A stretch of 64,000 nt of DNA from Eopsaltria australis (taxonomy: Eukaryota > Chordata > Aves > Passeriformes > Petroicidae), in NCBI GenBank assembly GCA_034509425.1, contig JAVTVJ010001162.1, positions 1 through 64,000 on the forward strand, read 5' to 3'. The notes under the pieces were generated by a model that made no database searches, was not told the DNA's origin, and worked only from the letters and a program-made list of their open reading frames with translations. The translations under genes and the position numbers were made by a program. Positions 8,101 to 16,779 of this stretch are shown piece by piece (position 1 is the stretch's first letter; the number at the start of each line of letters is the position of its first letter).

Positions 8101-11026
8101 GCCACGGGGACCCTGCTGGACCTGGAGGAGCCTGGCAGGACCCACCTGGGCAGCCCCAGGGAGCCCCCAGGGCTGGACAACAGCAGCAGCAGCAGCAGCA
8201 GCTTGGGGCCCAGCCCCTCGGTCAACAACAACGTGCTGTGGGTAAGGCACAGCCAGGGCTGCTCCAGTTCCCAGCCCAGGGCTGATACTGGGAAAACTGG
8301 GAGCTCTGGGGTGGCTGAGATGCTCAGGGATGCTCCAGCTCCCAGCCTAGGGCTGATACTGGGATAACTGGGAGCTCTGGGGTGGCTGAGATGCTCAGAG
8401 GCTGCCAGGGGTTCTCCAGTTCCCAGCCCAGGGCTGATACTGGGATGGACTGGGAGCTCTGGGGTGGTTGAGCTGCTCAGGGAGGTTTCCAGGGATGCTC
8501 CAGCTGCCATCCCAGGGCTTTACTGGGCTGAACTGGATTCTCTGATCACCAGCCAGGCTGAGCCTTGAAGCCCCCCTTGCCCTGGGGTCTCTCCCCCTCA
8601 CAGCCCCTGCCTGCTGGACTTTGGGGAATTGCAGGATTTGGGGAATTGCTCCCTGCCTTTCCAGGTTAAAGCTGAAGATGAGCTCTGAGCCTGGATCAGG
8701 TCCTGGAGGCTCAGCAGCAATCTGCAGCCCCTGCCTGCTCACAGGGTTCATGCTTCACTTTTTCCTGGCATTAATGCTGGAATTGCATCTCAGGATTTGG
8801 GAACAGCCCGGCCTGGCCGTGGCAAATCCTCACCCAGAGCATGGAAAACCCTTCCCAACAAGTCCAGCTTTCCCTGGGAATCCCTGGGAGCAGAGCAGAG
8901 GGAAAGGGCCCCAGAGCTGCTCTCCCTGACCCTGGAGCTCTGTCCTGGCCCCTCCTCAGAGCAGGAGCTGCAGAGCTGGGAGCGTGAGGGGTTCATGAAT
9001 CCTGGGATGGATCTGGGGCAGAAGCAGCCTGTTGGGAGAGGCAGGGAAAGGACCTGGGAACACCTGGAATTCACCTGGTCCGGAGGGAGGGGACAGAGAT
9101 TGGAGAGGAGGTGGTGGAGGGAAAGGTCTGAACTCAGGGATCACCTGGAATTCACCTGTTCCAGTAGGAGGGCAGGCAGATTGGAGAGGAGATGATGGAG
9201 GGAAAGGACTGAACTCTGGGAACACCTGGAATTCAGCTGTTCCACAGGGAGGGGAGAGAGATTGGAGAGGAGGTGATGGAGGGAAAGGATCGAGCCCTGG
9301 GATCACCTGGAATTCAGCTGTTCCAGATTGCAGGGGAGGTGGTGGAGGCTCTCACAAACCAACAGACACAGATATTGTGTGTGTGTGTGTGAGAGCAGAG
9401 CCAGAGCCCTGAATTCACTCGGAATTCACTTCTGTGCAGTTCTCTTAGCAACTCCTTGTCTCTCTCTTTATCTCCTGACAAAGGAAATGGATGATGGGCT
9501 CGACGAGGCGTTCTCAAGGTAATTCTCACGATTCTCCCTGCTCCAGCTCAGCCCCAGAGCCTTGACTGGGGGCTGCCTTTTAATAAAGCTCCTTAATCTA
9601 ATCAGGGCCGTGATCTGACCCAGGCAGCTGCCCCATCTCAGCCTCAGCTGGTAATTGAAAGATTGGCTTTGAGGCTGCCTGATAAGCCAAATATTTTGAC
9701 AACCTTTTAAGGCTGGAGAGAGGCTGTGTGTGATGGGGAATTTGATTCCCCGAGCAGTTCCTGTCTCTGCTCCCACTCACTGAGGTTTTTTCAGGCTGCT
9801 GGGCCCAGCTTCTGGCACTGGGGGGCCACGAATTCAGGGTGTGTGGCCACCAGTTCCTGGGGTTTATTCCTCTTCCCACTCCAAGTTAAAGCTTTCCCTG
9901 CCCGTGCCTGCTGAGCAGCCCAGCAAAGCCAAACAATCCCTTTTGTTTCCTTTCTGCTGGGTTTTCCTGCCTGTCCTGGCAGGGTTTGTGTGGGTCCCAT
10001 CCTCCTCTTCCTCCCCCTGGGGCTGGGAGGTGCAGGAGGAGGGGGTGAGGCAGGAGGAGGCTTTGCAGCAGCTCCTGCTCAGCCCTCGGGGTCTGGTTTG
10101 GGGCTCGGGGATGATTTGCAGTTTCCTTGGCCCAGGCTGATTTCTGTGCTGCTCTCTCTGTTCCCTGCCCCTCTCCCTGCCCCTTCCAAGGGCTCTTCAG
10201 GGCAGTTTTTGGGCTGTGTTGAGCATTTTTGGGTGCTGAGCTGTCACATCCCCCTCGGCCCTCTGGTGACTCAGAGTTTGGGCTGCTCATCCTCCCGAGC
10301 TCCTTCCTGCCACATCATCACCGCTGCACATTTCTCCCCTTTAATCCCCAATTTTTAATAATCTCAGGCTTTTTGGGACGTTGTGGCTCCCCTGGATGAA
10401 CCCCCAAGAGTCTGGGTGAGCCCCCAGCCCCGGTGCTGCAGAGTTTTCGCTGTGGTGTTCAAACCACACAGCAGCAAACCGGGGCTGCTCGGGGTTTGTG
10501 AAACATCTGGGGCTGCAAAGCCTCTCCCAGCTGCTCCCGGGGCTGCTCCACATCAGCTGAGCCCTCCCGGGCCAGGGCAGAGCCGCTGGGGCAGAGCTGA
10601 GTCACTGCTCAGAGGAGCCAGAGCAGCTCCCGGGATGGCTCTGGGGAGGAGAGCCCCGTGAAATCCGGGATGTGCACATTCCCGGGATGCCTGCAGGGGA
10701 AATGCTGGGAGGAGGCAGAGCTGAGCAGGGTGGGAGGGCCGGGAATGCTCAGGGCCAGCTCCCCCCGGGCTGATTCCATCCCTTGGAGGGTGCGGGGATG
10801 TGGAGCTGGCAGTGCTGGGGCTTGTGCAGAGCCTGATTTTGTGTCTTTAGTGATTTTTCTGTGTTCCTGTGCCCTCCCCAGGCTGGCCCAGTCGAGGACA
10901 AACCCGCAGGTGCTGGACACGGGGCTGACAGCTCAGGACATGCAGAGTGCAGAGACTTTGTCCCCTGTGGACTGGAACCAAATGGAGCCCAGCGTGGCTG
11001 ACAAGGACGATCTGTTCATGTTCTGA
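2044..11026 (+). CDS. LDLRAP1: LDLRAP1 coding region, exons 2-9 (5' partial)
   Basis: Low density lipoprotein receptor adapter protein 1 (ARH) is a cytosolic adaptor. Its PTB domain binds FxNPxY tails of LDL-receptor family proteins and PI(4,5)P2, and its C-terminal half recruits clathrin and AP-2 for endocytosis. Eight exons join in frame: 2044-2186, 3916-4028, 4447-4561, 6577-6649, 6931-7014, 8096-8241, 9484-9518 and 10882-11026. All introns are GT-AG. They give 283 residues; the roughly 30 residues of exon 1 are outside the window, so the total is near the human 308. The PTB domain is encoded by exons 2-5, the clathrin box LLDLEE by exon 7, and the AP-2 beta-appendage motif DEAFSRLAQSR by exons 8-9. 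The linker between clathrin box and AP-2 motif is poorly conserved and contains seven serines encoded by AGC repeats. Introns are short and loaded with minisatellites. Identity is by recall of the human protein and is very secure. Confidence 0.97.
2281..2695 (+). repeat. Degenerate G-rich minisatellite with TTTAGGGG cores
   Basis: About 20 copies of a roughly 20-23-bp unit (gattgcaggtttaggggg and variants) just after the exon 2 donor. About ten units contain TTTAGG or TTTAGGGG, which resembles telomeric repeat sequence but is interrupted by gtcaggattgcagg. Confidence 0.85.
3017..3366 (+). repeat. C-rich degenerate tandem repeat (attcccagcc)
   Basis: Tandem, imperfect repeats of a 10-15-bp motif such as cattcccagcc and ccctctccctc in LDLRAP1 intron 2. 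The block is strongly pyrimidine-biased on the + strand. No coding role is evident; exon 3 follows 550 bp downstream. Confidence 0.8.
3916..4028 (+). CDS. LDLRAP1: LDLRAP1 exon 3 (PTB domain)
   Basis: The acceptor AG is at 3914-3915 and the donor GTGGGT starts at 4029. The exon reads AKASGKKLQKVTLKVSPRG and on to NISIY, 37 codons plus AG of a split arginine codon. It corresponds to the PTB strands in which the human protein has ILTDNLTNQLIENVSIYR. The bird version IVLNDSSTNELIDNISIYR is a conservative variant. Confidence 0.96.
4185..4432 (+). repeat. 31-bp minisatellite abutting LDLRAP1 exon 4
   Basis: About eight copies of a unit reading gagccccaggagggtttggg then gcctctcccca. Early units are shorter. 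The array fills most of the 418-nt intron 3 and stops about 15 nt before the exon 4 acceptor at 4446, so it occupies the expected branch-point region. Each full unit contains CTCTCCCCAG, an acceptor-like string. Confidence 0.92.
4447..4561 (+). CDS. LDLRAP1: LDLRAP1 exon 4 (PTB domain)
   Basis: The acceptor (gtgtctttcag) ends at 4446 and the donor GTCAGT starts at 4562. The first G completes the arginine codon, followed by ISYCTADKTHDKVFAYIAQ to CTKRKM. The TADK..DKVFAYIA and ECHAFLCTKRK stretches are typical of the ARH PTB domain, where the beta5 strand and its surroundings contact the FxNPxY peptide. The intron just before this exon is only 418 nt and more than half of it is minisatellite. 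Confidence 0.97.
4797..4909 (+). repeat. 21-bp minisatellite, five copies
   Basis: Five nearly perfect copies of a 21-bp unit with the core ggaccctgctggggacaccc in intron 4 of LDLRAP1. Because 21 is a multiple of three, long open frames on both strands run through it; they are by-products. Confidence 0.93.
5980..6597 (+). repeat. 41-bp minisatellite copying the exon 5 splice acceptor
   Basis: Fifteen acceptor-like junctions ctgcag|gctcagg place exon starts at 6009, 6050, 6091, 6132, 6173, 6214, 6255, 6296, 6337, 6376, 6417, 6458, 6499, 6540 and 6577 (the real one). Spacing is 41 bp except for one of 39 and the last of 37. Each unit carries a pyrimidine tract (ctgttctgtgtcccctgcag) plus the first 21 coding bases of exon 5, which encode AQAVTLT. 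That peptide is conserved in human, so the exon edge is the source. Confidence 0.95.
6577..6649 (+). CDS. LDLRAP1: LDLRAP1 exon 5 (C-terminal helix of PTB domain)
   Basis: The acceptor (tctgtcccctgcag) ends at 6576 and the donor GTGAGC starts at 6650. The exon reads AQAVTLTVAQAFKIAFEFWQ then AAKE, matching the human C-terminal PTB helix, and ends in phase 1. I chose this acceptor because it is the last of 15 near-identical ones and gives the human-like junction KRKM/AQAV. The acceptor copies starting exons at 6499 (+26 codons) and 6376 (+67 codons) are also in frame and stop-free, so longer isoforms are formally possible. Confidence 0.93.
6931..7014 (+). CDS. LDLRAP1: LDLRAP1 exon 6 (linker)
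   Basis: The acceptor (ccttttgcag) ends at 6930 and the donor GTGAGG starts at 7015. AG completes a glutamate codon, then KEKRERSILEAEGTSSPGSG and TAAHPGT follow. Only the first five or six residues (EKEKR) match the human protein; the rest is a divergent hydrophilic linker. Length (84 nt) and phase fit the human exon. Confidence 0.85.
8096..8241 (+). CDS. LDLRAP1: LDLRAP1 exon 7 (clathrin box, polyserine)
   Basis: The donor GTAAGG starts at 8242. The acceptor is a triple NAG (CAGCAGCAG ending at 8095, 8098 and 8101); all three are in frame and differ by one residue each. The first was chosen, without proof. The product contains ATGTLLDLEE, the type I clathrin box (human ATGNLLDLEE), then a divergent proline/glycine linker, seven serines, and NNNVLW just before the AP-2 motif in the next exon. 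Confidence 0.88.
8182..8202 (+). repeat. (AGC)7 microsatellite coding polyserine
   Basis: Seven uninterrupted AGC codons inside LDLRAP1 exon 7 encode seven serines in the unstructured linker. The human linker has no such run as I recall it. Length polymorphism would be expected. Confidence 0.95.
8258..8520 (+). repeat. Tandem repeat of about 70-80 bp, three to four copies
   Basis: Copies share cccagggctgatactggga and actgggagctctggggtgg followed by ctgagatgctcag. It begins about 16 nt after the exon 7 donor of LDLRAP1. Copies are diverged by insertions. Confidence 0.8.
9061..9345 (+). repeat. 81-bp tandem repeat, about 3.5 copies
   Basis: The anchor cacctggaattca recurs at 9061, 9142, 9223 and 9304, an exact 81-bp period. 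Units also share gattggagaggaggtg and gagggaaagg. The array lies in LDLRAP1 intron 7, about 140 bp before the 35-nt exon 8. Confidence 0.9.
9484..9518 (+). CDS. LDLRAP1: LDLRAP1 exon 8 (35-nt exon, AP-2 binding motif)
   Basis: A very short exon between the acceptor AAAG (ends at 9483) and donor GTAATT (starts at 9519). It reads EMDDGLDEAFS plus AG of a split arginine codon. Together with the next exon it forms DEAFSRLAQSR, the helical motif (acidic-F-xx-[FL]-xxx-R) that docks on the AP-2 beta2 appendage. Human has ELDDGLDEAFSR. Confidence 0.95.
10882..11026 (+). CDS. LDLRAP1: LDLRAP1 exon 9, terminal coding part with stop
   Basis: The acceptor (ccctccccag) ends at 10881. G completes the arginine codon, followed by LAQSRTNPQVLDTGLTAQDM, then SPVDW and the C-terminus DKDDLFMF with TGA at 11024-11026. 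Human ends in EQDDLFSF, so the conserved acidic-LF C-terminus is kept. A minisatellite starts 18 nt after the stop codon. Confidence 0.97.
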
Positions 11027-11044
11027 GGGAAACCACTCCCAGGT

Positions 11045-11540
11045 CAGCCTGGACTGTGCTGGTCAGCCAGGACTGTGCTGATGGTCAGCCTGGACTGTGC
11101 TGATGGTCAGCCTGGACTGTGCTGATGGTCAGCCTGGACTGTGCTGATGGTCAGCCTGGACTGTGCTGGTGGTCAGCCTGGACTGTGCTGGTGGTCAGCC
11201 TGGACTGTGCTGGTCAGCCTGGTCTGTGCTGGTGATCAGCCTGGACTGTGCTGGTCAGCCTGGACTGTGCTGGTCAGCCTGGACTGTGCTGATGGTCAGC
11301 CTGGACTGTGCTGGTGGTCAGCCTGGACTGTGCTGGTGGTCAGCCTGGACTGTGCTGGTCAGCCTGGTCTGTGCTGGTGATCAGCCTGGACTGTGCTGGT
11401 CAGCCTGGACTGTGCTGGTCAGCCTGGACTGTGCTGATGGTCAGCCTGGACTGTGCTGGTCAGCCTGCTCTGTGCTGGTCAGCCTGGACTGTGCTGGTGG
11501 TCAGCCTGGACTGTGCTGGTCAGCCTGCTCTGTGCTCATC
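11045..11540 (+). repeat. 19/22-bp minisatellite in the LDLRAP1 3' UTR
   Basis: About 24 copies of cagcctggactgtgctggt, with a 3-bp longer variant ending gctgatggt or gctggtggt. A run of about seven units is itself duplicated with a 145-bp offset (compare 11163 onward with 11308 onward). Each unit has CAGC and GCTG arms that could form a small hairpin in RNA. It starts 18 nt after the stop codon. Confidence 0.93.
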
Positions 11541-11910
11541 AGCTGCTGCACCCAGGGAACCCTCCCAGGGCTCTCCAAGGATGCCCCAGCCCAGTTTAGA
11601 CCAAAGCTTCAGGAACCCAGCGTGGATTTTTTTTACACCTTGCTTTTCTCTACGCCACGAGATGCTCTCAGCCGTTATTTATTCACCGTTTACAAGAGCT
11701 CCAGGCAGGTTTGGAGAGCCTGCGGTGGGCTCCCAGCCCGGGAGGAGCTGCTCCTCCTGCAGACACCACCAAAGCCCCTCTGAGAGCATCCCCAGGCGAG
11801 GGGACACAAAGCCAGCCCCGAGTGTCACTGACCCTCAGCTCTGGAGCAGCTCAGCACCTGCCAGCCGTGGCCAGGGAGGGTTTGCAGCAGCTGCTGCCAG
11901 CGTGGGCTGC

Positions 11911-12187
11911 AGGAGGGGGCAGAGCTGGCCTTGGTGGCAGTGTCTGGGGCTCTCTCAGGAGGGGGCAGAGCTGGCCTTGGTGGCACTGTCTGGGGCTCTC
12001 TCAGGAGGGGGCAGAGCTGGCCTTGGTGGCAGTGTCTGGGGCTCTCTCAGGAGGGGGCAGAGCTGGCCTTGGTGGCAGTGTCTGGGGCTCTCTCAGGAGG
12101 GGGCAGAGCTGGCCTTGGTGGCAGTGTCTGGGGCTCTCTCAGGAGGGGGCAGAGCTGGCCTTGGTGGCACTGTCTGGGGCTCTCTCA
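11911..12187 (+). repeat. 46-bp minisatellite, six copies
   Basis: Units start at 11911, 11957, 12003, 12049, 12095 and 12141, an exact 46-bp period, with the core aggagggggcagagctggcc. Copies differ mainly at one base (cagtgtctgg versus cactgtctgg). It lies in the LDLRAP1 3' UTR. Confidence 0.95.
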
Positions 12188-12498
12188 CAGCTCTCACTCA
12201 GCCCCGGGATCGACGCTTTTTAAACCCAAAGACTCGACCAAGTTTTGCACTTTAAAAACTGGAGCTGAGAGCAGTGGTCTGAATTGTCAAGGTAAGCAGT
12301 GCCTGGAACTTCTCTTGAGGAGCTATTTACCCAAAAAAACCCCACCCTGGCAATGCTGCAGCTCCGAGCTCTGAGCCCTCACCTCTGCTGCGACTCCAGA
12401 GCCTCGAGCTCCGCTGGCTTCGGAAGCAGAACCGCCAGGGAGGAAGGATTTGTTCTGCTGGAAGAAGCAGCTTGGGAGGAGCAGCAGCAGCACAGATC

Positions 12499-12597
12499 CC
12501 TGTTCCTGTCTCGGATCCCTGTTCCTGTCTCGGATCCCTGTTCCTGTCAGGGATCCCCGTTCCCGTCACCCATCCCTGTTCCTGTCACCCATCCCTG
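12499..12597 (+). repeat. Short 18-19-bp tandem repeat
   Basis: About five copies of a ccctgttcctgtctcggat-like unit with variants (ttcctgtcacccat). It lies in the presumed LDLRAP1 3' UTR. Confidence 0.75.
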
Positions 12598-13139
12598 CCC
12601 AGGACTCGTTCCTGGTTGTTGCTCAGGGGATGGAGGGGGGCAGGCAGCAGTGGTACCTGGCTGCCCTCCCAGTGCTGCTCCCAGCCCTTCCCCCTGGCAG
12701 CCACAGCTCCCGGGGGGCTCAGGAAGCTCCATCTCCCCCTGGAGCTGAGAACCAGCAATGGAGGTGTAAAGCTTATGCTAATTAAGAGATTTAAGTTTAA
12801 CGATCCTAAACAGTCGCACTGACACCTCGCAGTGTTTGTGGCCTTACTGGAGTGTGCTAATCTGTTTTATAGATTTGTAACTTGGGTTTGGAGCACTAAT
12901 TCATTCCCCAGACAGCTCTTTAGAACTCCCTTAAAAACTGCTCACAGGAGTTTAAAAAAAACCCCTCTGTGTCAGCTGTGAGAATTCATGAGGAAGCAGC
13001 TGAGTGACTCTGACTTGGATTGGAGAGATTTTTTTTTCCCCCTCCCAAGTGTGAGTGTGAGAAGGTGTGGAGCACTCGTGGGGCTGACTCACCACGTCTG
13101 TGAGCAGACCTGTGCTCTGTGGCTGCTGCAGGGTGGATT

Positions 13140-13275
13140 TCTGGTCAGATCTGTGCTCTGTGGGTCTGGGATCACACCTTTGCTCTATGGGTCTGGGATC
13201 ACACCTGTGCTCTGTGATCACACCTTTTCTCTGTGGGTCTGTGATCACACCTGAGCTCTGTGGTCACACCTGAGC
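13140..13275 (+). repeat. About 25-bp degenerate tandem repeat
   Basis: Five or six imperfect copies of a unit such as ctctgtgggtctgggatcac followed by acct. It is near the presumed end of the LDLRAP1 3' UTR. Confidence 0.7.
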
Positions 13276-13602
13276 TCCGTGGCTCCTGCAGAGTGGGGTT
13301 TAAAGCAGTTTCACATCCCTGAGTGCCCTCCCTTGCTCCTGGGAGCAGCCCCAGCCCCTGGGATGGGGGAATGGGCAGGGTTTGTGCTGCAGGCTCAGGG
13401 CACACACAGGACCTGGGGCTCTGCAGTGCTGGGGGCTCCCCTGACCCCCAGGACACTGGGATGGACAGTGAGGATTGCTCTGTGCCCTCTCTCCTTTCCT
13501 GGGCATCCTGACACTCACAACTCTCTCTGTGTGCCCAGAGTGGTTTTGGTTTTTGTTTTTTAAGAAAACCTGACGCTGTCAGGAATTTTCTGTACTGAGG
13601 GG

Positions 13603-13608
13603 AATAAA
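13603..13608 (+). terminator. Candidate polyadenylation signal of LDLRAP1
   Basis: AATAAA about 2.6 kb after the stop codon, followed within 30 nt by T-rich and TG-rich sequence (tgtgctgggtgagttt), the usual arrangement of a cleavage site. It is the first canonical hexamer after the stop that I noticed. Confidence 0.55.
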
Positions 13609-13750
13609 AACTCTGCCATTTTTTGGAGCCTCTGTGCTGGGTGAGTTTATTTTCCCTGCGGTGCCTTTAATGGGGGGCAGATTTTGTGTGTCTGAGTGGA
13701 TCAGAAACGTCCTCAGGAGGTGATTCCAGAGGCATCCGGGTGGGAGGGAG

Positions 13751-13830
13751 CTGGACACTGACCCCTGGGCTGGGACTGGACACTGACCCCTGGGCTGGGA
13801 TGCTGTGGGAATGGACACTGACCCATGGTG
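13751..13830 (+). repeat. 25-bp tandem repeat, three copies
   Basis: Three copies of ggacactgacccctgggctg-type units, the third diverged, just downstream of the putative LDLRAP1 polyadenylation site. It is followed by degenerate tcccagt repeats to about 13925. Confidence 0.75.
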
Positions 13831-14663
13831 TGTCCCATCCCAGTTCCCAATGTCCCAATCCTAGTTCCCAGTCTCCCATCCCTGCTCCCAGTGTCCCTGC
13901 TCCCAGTATCCCATCCCAGCTCCCAGCCCATCACTCGGCCACTGCCTCCATCTCATTAATGAACCCTGGGTCTAATTAACAGAATAAAAAGTGTCAAAGT
14001 CCTAAATGTGCAGTTTTCTCTCCAGCCCTGTCACAGCAGAGTAGAACTGACAGCAAGGAATAAAACACTTGCGTCTCTGGCATTTTTTATTACTTTTAAT
14101 GTGCTGCTTTTTTGTGAGTTACTGGAAATTTAAATTATAATTGTATGCTTCACTTAAAGAAAGTATCCATAGCAACAGGAACATCTAAATTACTGCAGGC
14201 TGATCACTCCTCTGCTGGAGTCACATCACTTGCCTTTCAAAGGCAGTCCCAGAGGTGCAGCATTTTAATAGATTTATTTTTTTTAACCTTTTTTTTTTTT
14301 TTCTTTTGCAAATCAACAAGGGAACACGGAGCACTTTCTCCATCACTGCAATACCTACAGCAAGATCTAAAGTGAGCGAGTGCCAGCTCCCGTTGCTGCC
14401 CAGAGAGGGGGATCCAGGCTCAGCCTTGAATCACAGACTTTCTCCTCTGCCTCAGTGGTTATTCCGTGTGGAACTGGGGAATTTCTGTCCAGTCCAGCTG
14501 CTGGGAGTTCCCTTGGAGCAGGGGAAGATCTGAACCTGCAGCATCAGGAATGTGCTTGTTTGATTCCCATGGGTTTATTTCTGTTTCCTTCTTTCCAAAT
14601 TCCTGCTTCACAGGACAAAGGGGAATGGGTTAAAGCTCAAAGAAAGGGGGATTAGATGAAAAA

Positions 14664-14865
14664 GTAGGAAGAAATCCTTCCCTGTGAGGGAGGGGAGGCC
14701 CTGGGATGGAATTCCCAGAGGAGCTGTGGCTGCCCCTGGATCCCTGGCAGTGCCCAAGGCCAGGCTGGGGCACCCTGGGACAGTGGAAACGTCCCTGCCA
14801 TGGCAGGGGTGGGAAGGGAATTACCTTTAAGGTCATTTTCCCACCCAAAACCATTCCACGATCCC
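14664..14865 (+). mobile_element. CR1 LINE 3'-end fragment, sense orientation
   Basis: The string gaagaaatccttccctgtga is followed by gaggccctgggatggaattc, gagctgtggctgcccc, ccaaggccaggctggg, gtccctgccatggcagg and ctttaaggtcattttcccac. This is the ordered signature of the avian CR1 3' end, truncated at the 5' side as usual. It ends at accattccacgatccctca, a decayed form of the CR1 terminus. It is intergenic between LDLRAP1 and MAN1C1. Confidence 0.88.
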
Positions 14866-16052
14866 TCAGAAACCAACTTCAGCAGCTCTGAAATTCCAAA
14901 GAGAATTTCCTGATATTTTGCTTCCACTTTTTGGGCTGAAGCAGCTTCAGCTTTCCACCCTTAAATAAATTCCTGCACTTTAATCACAGCACAAGCCCGA
15001 GTGAGGCACGCACGGAGCTGTCAAACGTGAGAAACAAACTCGCTGGGGGAAATGGCAAGGCTGCTTTTTTTTTTCCTGCTTTTTTCTCTTTTTTTAAATT
15101 CCAATCTCAATTATAGGAATCGAATGCGTCATCTGGATCGATAGCAGGTTGAGATTGCTCAGCCAGGAAGAGTTTGGATATAAAAAGCTGCAGCTGAGAG
15201 GCTTCCTCTGAGCTCGTGTTTTATTGTAAGTGGAATGATGACAGTGAGCCGTGTTTGCAGCCTCCCCTGGACAGCTCAGGGTAAGGACAGAGCTTTAATC
15301 AATGTCCTCGTGTGCAGGAACAGGGTCCTGAGCCCAGGCGGATCCTGTCGTGCTCAGGAGCAGCAGGAATTTGCCTTTATTTAACATCCTTTGGGTGCCA
15401 GGAACATGCCCAGGTCATCACGTCCAATCCACGCAGATCTGTCTGCAAATTACAGGGGAATTGTAGAAAATCTGGGATATTTCTGATCACTCAGCCCTTG
15501 CAGAGCAAGAGCTGATGTGCAGAGAAGCGGCTGCGGCTCACCCAGCCCGAAGGGAAATGTTAAAAACCGGGCGGATGTGTGAGAATTCTTCGGGTGATTT
15601 GGTTTGTGAGGAAGGAGGGATGGAGGAGGCTCCGTGTCCGTGGAAAAGGAGGTTTTGGGAATGGAGTTTTCGGGGTGACAGCAGCGAGGCAGTGACAGGA
15701 GCCAGGTGCAGCTGCTGCCAGCGACTCCCAGATCAGCTCGGCTTCACGTGTCAGTTAAAAACAGAGCACAGAAGGTGGGTGGTGGAAGAGGGCTGAGAAT
15801 GATGCAAAAAAATCTGCTGGACCGGCAGATCCGGCTCAGGTTTGAAAATCACAGCTCCCTGAAATCACCTTTAATGAGGAGCCTGGGACAGGAGCCTGTA
15901 ATTTCGTGGTTGGTGCAGGATGATCCAGCTGACTCTGGCAGAGCTTTGTTGGAGCCGTGGTCCTGCTGGAGTCAGGAATATTTGCTGGGTGTTGAGCGTG
16001 GGTCAGCCAGGAAGCCACAGCCCTGAGCTGCAGCAGCAGGCACGGAGCTGGG

Positions 16053-16139
16053 GCTGGCATTGTCACTGGCATTGTCACTGGCATTGTCACTGTCACTGGA
16101 ACTGGCACTGTCACTGATACTGGCACTGGCATTGGCACT
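16053..16139 (+). repeat. 12-bp tandem repeat (ggcattgtcact)
   Basis: Seven or so imperfect copies of ggcattgtcact, also broken into 6-bp subunits (ggcact, gtcact). Simple intergenic repeat. Confidence 0.85.
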
Positions 16140-16683
16140 GCCCAGCTCAGCTCCTTCCCAGCTGCTCCCCATCAGCTCAGGCCTCCCCCTGCACAGCTGG
16201 AGCCCTCTGACTCACAGCTTCCCCAAATCCACCTTCCCACCTCTCAGAGGAACCGAATAAATCCCAAAGCCACGGCCCCAGGCTCTGGAGAGGATCTGTC
16301 ACCTGTGGTGGGGCTGTGCTGCTACGCTGGGCATTTGCCTCTCAAATGGGGCCAGGTCTGACTCTCCACATTTATTTTTGAGGTTTGATGGGTCCGTGAG
16401 AGTTTGGGGGCAAAATGTGGGAAGAGCCAGTGCTGGGCAGGCAGGAGCTTTGCTTTGGGGGATGTGAGAGGCTGGAGTTGGTTTTCTGTGCTGGTTAAAA
16501 AACATCGTGATCCAGCCGAGAGCTGGTGGTGAGGATCGAGATTAAATTGGGGAAGGTCTGGCAGAATCTGGGTCACCTGCTCCTCTGTGGTCTCCCATTG
16601 ATATTTCGAGCTGGCCTGAGTCACGTCTGCGGAACGGGACGGGAGAAGTGGGAGCGCTCCTGGCGCAGTCCCTGCAGGGCTGC

Positions 16684-16713
16684 AGACAGACAGACAGACA
16701 GGCAGGCAGGCAG
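16684..16713 (+). repeat. (CAGA)n/(CAGG)n microsatellite
   Basis: Four CAGA-type and three CAGG-type tetranucleotides in a row, within a GC-rich intergenic block. Confidence 0.85.
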
Positions 16714-16779
16714 GAGCACTGAGCCATTTCCCAGCCCCGGCAGCAGAGGCTGGGCTGCCACAGCGGCTCTGCACCGCCG

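Larger units (their letters stand above)
11027..13625 (+). other. LDLRAP1: LDLRAP1 3' UTR (probable extent)
   Basis: The region follows the stop codon and contains two prominent minisatellites (11045-11540 and 11911-12187) and several weaker tandem repeats (12499-12597, 13140-13275). The end is inferred from AATAAA at 13603-13608, followed by a T- and GT-rich stretch. Further AATAAA motifs at 13983 and about 14062 could be alternative sites. A 3' UTR of about 2.6 kb is in the range known for this gene. RNA evidence is lacking. Confidence 0.6.

Noticed and set aside
15179..15230. TATAAAAAG followed by a donor-like GTAAGT as a new gene start
   Set aside because: Single motifs are frequent by chance; no ORF, acceptor partner or CpG context was found.
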